Below are positions 24,600-35,599 of a stretch of DNA of 64,000 bases, one piece after another. A program made the translations under genes and the position numbers. The DNA comes from Purshia tridentata (taxonomy: Eukaryota > Streptophyta > Magnoliopsida > Rosales > Rosaceae): contig QANT01000025.1 in assembly GCA_003254885.1 (NCBI GenBank), forward strand, positions 23,877 to 87,876, given 5' to 3'. The notes under the pieces are model-generated. The model searched no databases and was not told the origin of the DNA. It worked only from the letters and a program-made list of their open reading frames with translations. Within the stretch, counting starts at the first letter, position 1. Each line of letters begins with the position of its first letter.

Positions 24600-25705
24600 T
24601 TATAATGGAGTAGATTCACCTACCATAAAAATAAATGAAAATGATTATCAATAAGATAACAAACTTGATATATATAATTAACGCAAGATTAATGAAAAGC
24701 ATGATTAATTTTTAAATCTTTATTACCAGTAGGTTTAGAATCGTTCAGAGATTTGCGAATGCCGATAACACCATCAGAGATCTTGACCAGAACTTCCTTG
24801 ATTTCGGTAAGCAGAAGCTGATTTGGGGGCAATTCGAATTCGCCTTCGTCGTCTAGTTGTTTCCTCACCGCTGTGGCCAGTTTCTTCTCCGCTTTTTCTC
24901 TATTCCTCACATTGACCATACGTTCTTGATCGTTCCTGAGAAATTCGGGATGCCCATAACAGTGGCGAGGTTGATACTCAACGCATTTACGAAATCCCTA
25001 AAATAGAAACAAAAAGGTCAGTACTTTAAAAAATTACAACAAATCAGATGTAATCAAATAACAAAAATTACAAGCACGACATACAAATTTGTTGAGTCTC
25101 CTGCAAAGGCTTGTAAAAGATCCATTGCAGATGGATTTAGGTATAACATCATTAAAATCCTCTTTTATCAGCTCCATAAAGGTTCCACTTTCGCCCCATT
25201 TCATGCTTCCCCTCGTTTAAGGCTTTCTTCAGTTTGTATACAAATGGTTCCAAATTCCTACGCGTCTCAGCTTGATTTTCTTTCATTTTCTCAGCATTCG
25301 CATCTGACCCCTCATTTTCTTTACTTTTCTTGGCCCATGTTCCTTCCTTTTCTTCGAATTCATAGTCGCATTAATCTCCTCAATTTCCCAGGTATTTGCA
25401 GTTGCGTCCGCCAGATTTTGCGCAATCGCCGCCTCATGCTCTTTCACTTGCTCCACCGACTCCGCCTCTTTGGCTCCAACCTTCGCATTCGAAGTGGCCT
25501 CGTTCTTCTCTTCACTTCTTTGTTTTTTGGTAGTTGAATCCGCCATCTGATTTTCTTCAATCGCCCCCTCATTTTCTTTCAATTGCTGCACGGACTCCGC
25601 CTCTTTGGCTCCAACCTTCACATTCAAAGCTGGCTCGATCTCCTCTTCACTTCTTTGTTTGAATTTCAATCGGATCTTTATCTTCTTCTTGGAGTTTTCT
25701 TCCAT
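24600..25705 (-). pseudogene. HSF-type DNA-binding-domain gene, reading frame broken
   Basis: From ATG 25705 a Lys/Glu-rich frame runs with an internal repeat (KVGAKEAESV, twice, 46 codons apart). It stops near 25283. A second frame then carries AKKSKENEGSDANAEK and LEPFVYKLKKALNEG. A third frame, from 25204, carries WGESGTFMELIKEDF and SFTSLCRRLNKF up to a donor at 25085. The next exon, 24997-24727, starts GFRKCVEYQPRHCYGHPEFL, then 24619-24600 ends with TAA. The LNKF|GFRK junction is the conserved intron site of heat-shock-factor DNA-binding domains, and the surrounding residues fit helix 3 and the FLR motif. Two shifts inside exon 1 suggest a pseudogene. Sequencing indels or unrecognised splicing remain possible. 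Confidence 0.6.
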
Positions 25706-25791
25706 CAACAAATAGTGGATTAAATTGCGAGCTTTGCTTGTGTTTGGATTATTAGAAATTTAGAGAGAAGTGAGTAGTCCTAACAGACTAA

Positions 25792-27066
25792 GGCCTTCTA
25801 CTGTGGCAAAGTTTGATAGTCAAATGAATTTTGGGTGTGTTAATAGTGTCTTTTGGGTATCAGTTTCACTATAGTGCTGATACTTATATTTGGGTATCAG
25901 GATTTTGTATCTAATTAAATTATGCTTATTATGGATTAAATGATTTATAATTTATAATTTATAATTTAAATATTTATGAAAATTATACCATTAGTTATAT
26001 TTAAAAAAGATCTTTAATTTAATGTCAATATTGACTATATTTGAATATTTTATTTGTTTATCCAAATTAAAAATATATATATTATCACTAAAAAACGAAA
26101 GGTCAATATTGACTATATTTGAATATTTTATTTTGTTTACCCAAATTAAAAATATATATATTATTACTCAAAAACGATGAATACAACATAATTTATTTTA
26201 TTTCATGAAAGGTACACACGAAGTTGAAAAATCTCCTCCCAAAGCACCTCTTGTCTTTGATTAGCACCAAAACATGCATCTAGACACCTCTCTTGCCAAG
26301 CCTTCATTAGGGCTTGATCTTTATTGTGTGACCAAGAAGTTCCCCTAGGTCTCACCAAACCAAAACATGCATCTAGACACCTCTCTTACCAAGCCTTCAT
26401 TAGGGCTTGATCTTCATTGTGTGACCAAGAAGTTCCCCTAGGTCTCACCATGATAAAAACTAAATTTTTTTGTGTGAATTTGGTGTCAAAGCTTTGTGTT
26501 TGTGAGGAAACATTGTGATAGTGGGTGATATATATAAAAGTTTGGAGAATATGGCCGTTAGAAATTTTGTGGGATTTTTTAATAATTTTTTCGATTTTTC
26601 TAAATTTTAAAATTTGATTTTATGTTTTGATAAAAAAAAAAGGAGCTGGGCAGATCTGGGCCGTTGGTTTCCAACGGCCCATTAATCCAAGCTGCACAAT
26701 TCAAACAGCAGGGCTGCGCGCATCATAGCCGTTGGTTGGCCCAACGGTCAAATGATCCAGGCCTTCCGTGCCTCACAAGCGAGCCTAGGCGCGCCAGCCG
26801 ACAGCTCCTCCATGCGCGGGACCCACCTGCAGGCGCACTCAGCTACTTCTCTCTCCTGCTTTTTAGTTTCTCTCTCTCCCTTTTCACTTTATGGCAAGTG
26901 GGCCAGTTTTTTGGCTTTTGGCTTTTGATGATACCCAAATTTCAGTATCACTTTGGGTTTATACCCATTATGCCTTTCACATTCCGGCCCACAGTAGAAG
27001 ATTAATGTCAAAATGATACCCATTTTGACTTATGGGTATCAAAATTCAGGTGCATAGTGGAGGGCC
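25792..27066. mobile_element. PIF/Harbinger-like non-autonomous element, 1.27 kb
   Basis: The left end reads GGCCTTCTACTGTG and the complement of the right end reads GGCCCTCCACTATG. Both borders carry TAA (25789-25791 and 27067-27069), the 3-bp target typical of PIF/Harbinger. Subterminal GGGTATC/GATACCC motifs recur at both ends. A GC-rich block at 26640-26830 is followed by a TATA-like site on the minus strand near 26530 and an ORF1 relic. No DDE transposase frame is present. Confidence 0.82.
26203..26451 (-). pseudogene. Harbinger ORF1 (Myb/SANT) relic with duplicated 31-codon unit
   Basis: Minus-strand ATG at 26451 opens VRPRGTSWSHNEDQALMKAW, then a stop. The same 31-codon unit follows directly (unit starts at 26452 and 26359, period 93 bp), with CAA in place of the TAA. 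It continues into ANQRQEVLWEEIF before ending. This is the N-terminal SANT domain of the DNA-binding partner that Harbinger elements encode beside their transposase. The in-frame tandem copy plus a single-base stop shows decay. Confidence 0.75.
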
Positions 27067-27221
27067 TAACCTAGCAGAGAACCGAGGCCCTGAAGAAGGA
27101 GAGTTAACACGTCAACTTGAAGCAGTTTGAGTTTTGGATCGTACCGGGCTTCCCTTTTGAGCCATCAGACAAAAGCCCAATTACATGATTTACCCTATTC
27201 TTTTCCTTTTTATTAATTTTA

Positions 27222-27455
27222 TGATGGTTCAGTCTATTCCGACCACTCTTAATTACCGAGTTGATCATCTTTAGGATATTCGACAATATTCTACCGAAAT
27301 ATTTGTGTTATTTTGATAGCCAACTACTGAATCCTTTTGTATATTATACTATTTGACAATAGTCAACCGAAATAATACAAATATTTCTATAGACTATCGT
27401 TGAATGTTCTAAAGATGGTTAACTCAGTAATAAAGGATGGTCAGAATAGCCTACT
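27222..27455. repeat. Imperfect foldback, arms about 85 bp
   Basis: 27232-27315 and the complement of 27369-27455 align throughout: ATTACCGAGTTGATCATCTT against ATTACTGAGTTAACCATCTT, and GAAATATTTGTGTTATTTT against GAAATATTTGTATTATTT. The loop is about 55 bp. Probably an old MITE. No clear target duplication was found. Confidence 0.75.
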
Positions 27456-28246
27456 CCTTTTATGATTCACCTTTTTTCGGTTTGTAGAAGATTTTTTTTT
27501 ATTATTATAGTAGAGAGGAGGGTTCGAACATAGTATGTAAGAGTGAGTTTTTGTTCTCAGCTAGCTAGGTAAATTTCAATTTAATTTTGTAGAAGAACTT
27601 TATGATATACTTTAATTTTTTATTTTTTTGCCGATATTACACTTTCAAGTTTCAACTAAAGAAAGTGAAGAAATATTGAATGCCTTCTTGTATTTGATAA
27701 GTTGATGAATATAATAAAGGGAAAATATTGAAGGATAAAGGACACACAGTATTGGTAGCTTTTTTAGTCAACTTTCTTTCAAATTTCACCTATTTTAAAG
27801 AGATTTTAAGAAGAACATCAGAGAATCATTTTTTTCTCCCTTTTATTTTAATTTTTTCTAAATTTATAAAATAAATAGTTAATGATACACTCATTAAATA
27901 AACTCATTCTCAAACACTGAATGCTTTTCGCAAATCAATTAAAAGTGGACCGGTTTTTATTTTATTTTAGCATCTCACTTTATTTGTCCATGTATTTTGT
28001 TTTCCCATAGGTCCTAATTAATTATTTTTACAAAAATTGGCATTGAGATTTGAGGTAGGTCGAGGCCACTGCATTATGCTCCACATGATTCCCATATGTT
28101 CTAATAAATTCACAAAAAGGACATCAAGACATTTATTTCAACTCTCCTCTCCACCATTTATTTCCATCAGAACAAACCATTCATCCGAAAAGAGGGCAAA
28201 AGCAAACAACAAATTGATAAAACCATGAAAAGGAAATTGCTCAATA

Positions 28247-30430
28247 TTAAGGTCGCCTGGGAAACTTTGAGAAATCTGGACGTCTACGTTGCATATATGC
28301 TGTCTTCCCCTCGTTACCTTCCTCAGTGCCATAAAAGATGAGTGTGGCATTTCCACCAAGTTCCTGCATTGGAAATATTGTTCAATAAGTTAACACATGC
28401 ACAACATGATTGCTCTCAATGACAAAGTCATTTTATTGTTCAAGACTGCAGAGAATTCTATTAAATGTGTGATGGATGATAATTGAAGCTACCTGCAGTC
28501 CAGCATGACCATCGTCAACTGCATTAAGAGCTGATTTCAGCACCCGAATTGCAGTTGGACTGTTTCTTATGATTTCTCGACACCACTTCACAGTTTCTTG
28601 CTCTAAACTCTCTAGCTGAATATATGACAGTATAAAGTAGTGAACATGAGCTTTGTCAAACTGTCAACCTATATTATGGTTTCATTGGATTTGAACTTTT
28701 TGTGTATTTGTGTGTGGTCACACTAGATAAAAATAAAATGCAATCTTTTGCAATTACATGAAGATGCCACTTATATTCATATTCATAGTACATAAGACAC
28801 ACCATCAACGGTCAGGTTCCACTCAGATTGAGAGCTGTGAACTTACTGGTACAACAATGTTAACAAGTCCCATTTTCTCTGCTTCAGTAGCTGTGTAAAA
28901 CCTTGCCAGAAACCACATTTCACGTGCTTTTTTCGGCCCAACCTGTTTAACCAAAAGGTCCACAACCATTCAGTACTAAGGGAAGTCCACCACATACCCA
29001 GTGAGAGAAATGTAATACAAGTATTTGCATAACATAAGTCAACTTCTTACCAAACGGGACATGATGGAACTCCCATAACCAGCGTCAAAGCTTCCAACCT
29101 GCAAAATGTAAAAGTTGGGAGGGGTTTCCTATGTTAGCACATGCCAAATGCAATCCATTCTAGCACCTCGACTAAAGCTATTGTAAAAATAACCAGCATT
29201 ATGGTTGACATAAGTACCTTGGGACCAGTTTGACCAAAAATAGCATTGTCTGCTGCAATGGTTAGATCACAGACCATGTGTAATACATGTCCTCCCCCAA
29301 CAGCATAACCAGCCACCTGATATACCAAATAAAGACAATGGTTAATGTCTTAATGATGTAGTTCAAAATGGGATTATGTATTCACTAGTAAATTTGAGTA
29401 GGTGGTAAAACCATATGGAATCCAATACTGGTGTTCTAACCATGCATATATAATTAACTTGCAAAGTTTAAGTTACACAGCTCTCCAACTGTCCAACATA
29501 AAAGGCCTAAAGAGATGCTAAGTGGGTTCAGAAAGGCATACCATGGCTATTACTGGTTTTGGAAGACGACGAACCTGCACCTGTAAATAGCAGTAAGAAC
29601 AAAATTAAGGTTCAGAAAAATGTTCTAGTCAATTAGTGTGGCAGGACTCTTATTGCCTCGAAAAAAAACACTATGATTCATATATACCTGGAGGTCTAAA
29701 ACATTAAGACGACCAAAATTTTCATAATCAGAATAACCATCGGTGGTTCTCAAAGCCTGATCACCACCACTACAGAATGCCTTGTTTCCCTAAAACATCA
29801 AAACACCAACCAAACCAAACAGTGAAATTGACATAGATATGAGTCATTGCCACGAAAATTAGTGTTATGTATCTACTAGAATTCTAATACGTGTAGTAGA
29901 CGAAAAAAAAAATAGAGCTACTTGTACATCCATTTCCTTACTCAAATGTCGACGCGAATGAGGTACCTTCCCAGTGAGAATGATGACGCCAATGGAACCG
30001 TCGTCCCTGGCATCGTTAAACGCGCGAATGAGCTCTTTAATCGTCTGCGGCCGGAACGCGTTTCTTCTCTCTGGCCGATTAATCGTAATCTACCAAAAAC
30101 GAGAAATTTAGGCATCAAATCGATCTCAAGTCCAAATCAAACTCAGTAACTAGTCGTTAAAAATTAAACCTTTGCTATTGCTTCGTCAACGGCTTTCTCG
30201 TAGATGATGTCGTTGAAGTCTTCGCCGGACTCGTCCCGAGCACTTTCCCAAACAACTTGGTGAGTTAGGACTTCACCGTGAGTTCGATGGTAGCTGTCGT
30301 TCATGGAAGCGTTAGATAAAGAAATTGAGCTGCAGTTGGAAGATAAGTGGACCGGACTGAGATGGTTGGCAATGGAGGCCACTCTCCTAGTCATCGTGTT
30401 CATGAGCTCCTTCTCTGAGCTTGGTGCCAT
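28247..30430 (-). CDS. MENB: 1,4-dihydroxy-2-naphthoyl-CoA synthase, peroxisomal
   Basis: Ring-closing crotonase-family enzyme that turns o-succinylbenzoyl-CoA into DHNA-CoA in phylloquinone (vitamin K1) synthesis. Nine exons: 30430-30170, 30089-29967, 29789-29688, 29580-29542, 29316-29218, 29098-29051, 28942-28847, 28615-28493, 28363-28247, giving 335 residues in frame. Motifs seen are [21 protein letters not shown] (near 133-142), the oxyanion loop [10 protein letters not shown] (G182-G184) and GSFDAGYGS (D213). A PTS2-like nonapeptide, RVASIANHL at residues 16-24, fits peroxisomal import, as known for the Arabidopsis enzyme. ATG codons at residues 10 and 13 could also start the protein and keep the signal. 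Confidence 0.96.
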
Positions 30431-31372
30431 TGAAGGAAAGCTGGAAAAGGTCAGAAATTGGAGCTACTGGTACAGCAATACTTGACTATGATATTGGAGA
30501 CTTTTGAATATAAGCGTTGAAAACGAAACCATGACATTGTTCATAGTTTGAGGACATTTTCGATTGGATAAGATAAGGCGCGGAGGTCAGCGGGCAATTT
30601 TCCAGAAACGGTGCGTTTCGTGATGTTTCTGCTAACAGTCTCAACCTGGATCATGCGACGTCGTTTGGCGCTAAGGCAAAATTTCCATTGCAATTTGCAA
30701 ACACGCTGTGTGGCTGAGTGGCCGTGCGCGCTCGAATTTCAGGAATCAGAAACCCGGCAAAGGTCAGAAATTCAACTTCTAAGCTTCATGAGTATTTTTA
30801 AATTCATACCTCTGACATGTTTTTAAGTCTAATTGTGCTATTATAAAGTTAATCATTATTCATTAACCTTATCGTTATATTTTACAATAATTCTAAATTG
30901 CAAATTGCAAGCTTGAATTGATGGGTGTTCATGCCCCTGTCTTCCTAGATTCCACTCCCTAGTCCCTATTCTGTTATAACTTTCCATTGCTTGAATTAAT
31001 TTCTTTCTGGGTTTTTTCCTTTTTGAGTGTACACTGTTTTAAGTGTATATGGTTATGGTGCTTAATGCCCAATTGAACTTGCTTGCCTCTTGAGCTGTAG
31101 ACAATTAATGAAAGTTCATAATGTTGTTTTTTGGATGAATTTATATGGCACATTATATTTTATAGATATTGATCCAGAACATGTCTTTCTCCTTGTATGT
31201 TGTCTTGTAATCATAGAGAGCCTAAGAAAGAAGAATTCCTATAAACTAGAACTGACTGCCAAATTATACACACTATACCCAATACTCTATCTGATTGTGT
31301 GAAAGGGGTCAGGAAATCATGCCGACCACACAAAGTAAATACACCATCAGATATATATACCTAGTACTAAAA
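30431..31372. other. Spacer between polygalacturonase 3' end and DHNA-CoA synthase 5' end
   Basis: Promoter side of the synthase gene. No gene seen. A tRNA-like D-arm string at 30708 has no matching fold. Confidence 0.5.
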
Positions 31373-34300
31373 TCAACATGCATCACGGTCTGAGTTAACC
31401 CGGTTGCTCGAAGGCTTGCCAATCTGTAAACAAGGAATTGGGGGGACAGTGGGAGTTCTCAACTCTCCAAAAGTCTGCCAGCAGAAGGGATCATACATGT
31501 GATAGTGTTCTTGCAGTGGCTTCAGCTGTATGCTGTTTAGTGTTACGTCTACACATGGTAGGCTGTCACTACAGGCGAAGTGTACAGGTTTTACTGTATA
31601 TGTCCCTCTTATTCTCTCGTAGGTGATTCCCGATAGAGCCACAGCGGATGTTTGGTTTCTGCATGTGCGTTTGTCACAATAGAATTGGTCAATCACAATA
31701 GGAAGTTGAACTTCAGAAACTTGAATGTTTGAGAACAGCACTCCCTGAACAGACCCTGATCCACCCTGCACATTTACAATTGGATTAGTAACTAATTTGA
31801 GGTGTTGGAAGAGCCCAGGTTTAGTGCGTGAAGAACACAATTCGTGAAGACTAGCTCATTTCTAGCATTAGGAACTCCCTGGAGGTGTATAAACTACTGA
31901 GCAGATATCGAGCAGCATCTCAATTTTTTTTTTTTCTCTTAAGACTATTATGAATTCTGAAAACTTTTGTGTAGAAGAGATTTCTATGTTTGAAATGTCA
32001 AAGTTTAATATGTTTACTTCCTGAGTGAGCCATTCAACAAGTCATGAAGGTTGTAAATCTTGGCTCTCCTTATCAGAGAAAAGCAAAAGTACCAGCCTTA
32101 TTTCCATACTTGGTAAGTTTCTGAATCATATTGGAATTGCGGATGGTATTTATACCTGCCATGTCTTGACTCTGACACCAGTCATTGTATTGTGCATGAT
32201 GATGTCTCGGACGGTGATGTTCGAGACACAGGCTTTGGTGTTATCCCTTCCTAAACTTCCGATGCTGATTCCATGCCCTGGTCCACAGTTCACATTGTGT
32301 ACGTATACATTTGTGCATCCAGTTTGTATGGAAATACAGTCATCTCCTGCACAAGTCATTAGAATTCAAGAGCTTTTAGTTAACTATACTAGAGCTGTAA
32401 ACCCATGTTACAATCACTATATCTATCCATGTTAGACTGATTAACTTTGTCTTAAGCTTGGTGCATATTTCATGCCCTGTCCCTTGTCTGCATTGTTTAT
32501 GCATATATTTGAGTTTATAGTTTGTTTTTATAGGAACAATCAATAATGCTCAACGTGTGAAGTGCTACGCTTGACATATTTGTCTTCTTATCTACTCTTT
32601 GTTGTATGTGAGCCGTTATTTAAGCTGAAATTGACAGAAGGGAAGGGGCATTCAGAAGTTCTAGGCTTCTAGCATCTGATGAAGACAAAATAAAAATTGA
32701 GGGAACACAACAAACAAGGATTGTTGTCAGTGGCCTTTAAAACCTAATCCTAAAGTGGATAGTCCACTGCTGATTTAGGGTGTGAAATGCATCATAACCA
32801 GTGGCCACAATGGTTAGTATGCACTAGATTTCCAATTGCCACGTGTCAAACTATTGGAGGTCGGGGATTGTTGATCAATGGTGCCAATAAGCAGGATAAA
32901 ATTGTCCATTGATTTTCCCAAATTATAACTAGGTACCAAATTAAGCTTTACTAACTTGTACACATCCGGCGCACTGCATTGAACTCTCGCAATAGTAAAA
33001 TATGAAACCTCGAATTTCATTTTGTTATCGGAGTTGGACAGAGTGCGCCGGAATGTGTAAATTAGAAAGTAAGGTAGGTGTGTACCACAAGCGAGAGTGG
33101 TGGTGTGGATGAGCACATCCCTGGAGTTCTGAAGGTGGATTCCATCTGTATTGGGGCTGTTGCCAGGGGACGAGACGCTCATGTCGTGGACCAACACCCC
33201 CACGCAGTTGTCAAACTTGAGATGGCATTGGGGGCTATTCTGAATTTTTATGCCCGTGACTGTCGCGTTAAAACTCCCGTAAAACCTCAGTGCCTGCGCA
33301 GCAAAAATACAACAATCATGTTACTCACAACTGCACGGTCGATCAAGATCACAAAATAAGATCAGCTTCAAGTGGTCCTTACGGTCGGTTTGATGCTTGG
33401 CATTTTCCCACCCAGCTCGTTCCTTATCTTCACAGAAATTTTCAGCAACGGGACGATGAGTTTAACTAGATCTAGAAATTTAATTAATGAGCAATTATAG
33501 TAGATCATTTAATTAATTACCGGGATTGTGCTGTTTAATGGTACGATGAGTTTTAGTTCGTCGTCTATGGGGTCTCCATAGGGAGAGTCTTTCCACCAAG
33601 ATGAGCCTCGCCCATCAATCAAGCCCTTTCCCTGAACTGTTATTCCTCTTAGCTTTGTGAATAGAAGCCATTGAAACAGACCTTTACCCCAAGATGAGCC
33701 CGATGGAGCTATTATTGTGCCGTCCAGCTGCAAAATTTATAATTCTTTGAATATTGGATTGAGAATGCAAATCATAATTTTACAAAGGTTAATGACAGTC
33801 GTTCACACACGTTAATGCATGTAATTGATCACTTCGAGTTTATCAACAGTTGATGATTGACGATCAGTGTATGCGTGCATGAGCAATTGAGGAAAGCAAA
33901 CCTCAATTTCATAGTCGTGTGAATTGCTCTCTTCTTTTTTGGGTTTTTCGAAAAGAAATGAAATGTTTTTGTTACTGTGTATGAATATTTGTTTTACCTG
34001 AAATATGATGTTCGGTTGGCAATATGGGCCAGAGAAGGAGATGGGCCCCACAAGGAACACGTATTCAGATGGAACGATCATCGTTGACGCCTCAACTTTA
34101 CAAGCAGCAGCCCATGCAGCTTGAAATGCCTGCATTCCACCAGAACAGAAACCTTCGTTAAGTACGACATAAGTTCATAACAAAGTAAGTAACTTTTTTT
34201 TTTTTTTACCACTACACAGTAACTCAGTAAGTAACTTTAAACGTAGGAATACGGTTGGTGTTAGTTTGTGCTGAACTGTATACAATTATTGTTGGAATCG

Positions 34301-35486
34301 TGACCCAACTGCCATAACGAGAATAAAATTATTCATTGTGGCCCATGGGCCCCACCTGTTTGGGCCGTTCTGTTGTCGCTCTTTGGTCTCTTTTAGTATT
34401 TTTAATTTTTGTTTATTTTATTCACATATAATTGTTTGTATTTAGTATGTACACCTTAAATTTTCTGCTATAAAACACTATAATAAGCTGTAATCATAAT
34501 TAAAATACATTAATCAGTAGTTCGAGATAAGCGTACCCTCCCTTTCATATTCGGTGGACCTTATTATACGTTACACAGGTCATCATTTATGTCTTCAAGT
34601 ATTCTTTGTAGACTACTACTATATGATTTTACCATTAATTAATGAAAACAATAAAAATTAATTAAACTGACCAAACGCTGATTCTAAACGATACTTTGGG
34701 CAATTGACCATCGAACCCATGCAATGCAAAGCAAAGCATGTCGTCTAAACCCATAAGAAATCACGTGCAAATGGTCCAAAAAGCTGAAAATTTGCCAAAA
34801 TAACTATTTCGTTTCTACCAAAAAGAATGACCAATGATTAATTGACTAAATTAATACCTTTCAGACTCCTTTACTGATTAAGACCAGTCAATTACCTTAC
34901 AGCTATCAACATGCTGGAATTTCTGGTAAATTTCATGAAATTGAAAATCAAGGCTCAAATAAGCCTTTGGGGTTCAGCCGAGGGTTGGTGGGATAAAGAT
35001 TAAAATTAGATGGAAAAAATGGATAACAAGATTTTGAAGTTAATTAGTTCAGTTAATTATTAATTAAGCAACAAAATATAATAAAATAATATGAGCACAA
35101 TGCAAACGAACCTTTGTGTCATCGGTAGTTCCATCACCCTTAGCACCAAAATCTAGGACGTTAAAGGCGGAGCCACCATTCTGCGGCGGGCTTGTGACTG
35201 GAGTAGGTGGCAATGGTGGTGCCTTCTTGTTATGAGATGGAGATGGTGGCAATGGGGCCTTCTTGTTATGAGATGGAGCTTTTGGTTTTGATCCACTGTG
35301 GTGGTGACTACTACTACTGCCGTGAGAGCTGCTTTTTCCTTTTTTATTTGAGAGAGAAGCAGAGGAAGCTCTGCTTTGCCTCCAATGCCTGCCTCTTCTA
35401 CCCATGCAAGCATCAAAATTAGACGACCATACAAGAAAGCCAATTACAAGCATGGATGTGAGGCTTCTCAAACTAAACCCACCCAT
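31373..35486 (-). CDS. GH28 polygalacturonase with Ser/Lys/Pro-rich N-terminal linker
   Basis: Secreted pectinase that hydrolyses homogalacturonan in the wall. Seven exons: 35486-35112, 34129-33998, 33727-33521, 33427-33383, 33293-33086, 32346-32156, 31765-31373, giving 516 residues. A signal peptide (about 1-27) is followed by RRGRHWR and a basic, His/Ser/Pro-rich linker. The linker holds a tandem SHNKKAP-PP motif. The GH28 domain starts at [12 protein letters not shown]. Catalytic motifs are SPNTDGIH (D303), GDDC (D324, D325) and GPGHGIS (H347). The usual RIK is RVK here (381-383). It closely resembles what I recall of Arabidopsis At1g48100. Intron 1 is large and contains a micro-insertion. 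A GA tract lies in the leader. Confidence 0.95.
34184..34238. mobile_element. Micro-insertion in polygalacturonase intron 1
   Basis: AGTAAGTAACTTT occurs at 34184-34196 and 34226-34238. The 29-bp insert is T11 then ACCACTACACAGTAACTC. On the minus strand, which is the gene's sense, it reads as a short sequence ending in A11. The core differs from the GGCC type. Confidence 0.7.
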
Positions 35487-35512
35487 TTTAGCTCAATGTG
35501 GTATGTGGATGA

Positions 35513-35516
<4 letters not shown>

Positions 35517-35548
<32 letters not shown>
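35517..35548. repeat. (GA)16-like microsatellite in leader of polygalacturonase gene
   Basis: Pure GA repeat 31 bases upstream of the ATG on the gene's strand (CT in sense). Likely within the 5' UTR. Confidence 0.85.
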
Positions 35549-35551
<3 letters not shown>

Positions 35552-35599
35552 TGTGTCTGTGTGTTTTTTTTTGTGAGGGTCTGGTTTAGATATCCAAAA

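Noticed and set aside
27510-27530. GGGTTCGAAC, a tRNA T-loop-like B box
   Set aside because: No A box or cloverleaf upstream.
30705-30750. tRNA-like string TGTGGCTGAGTGGCCG resembling a Leu/Ser tRNA D-arm
   Set aside because: No acceptor stem, anticodon arm or T-loop (GGTTCGA) follows at the right spacing.
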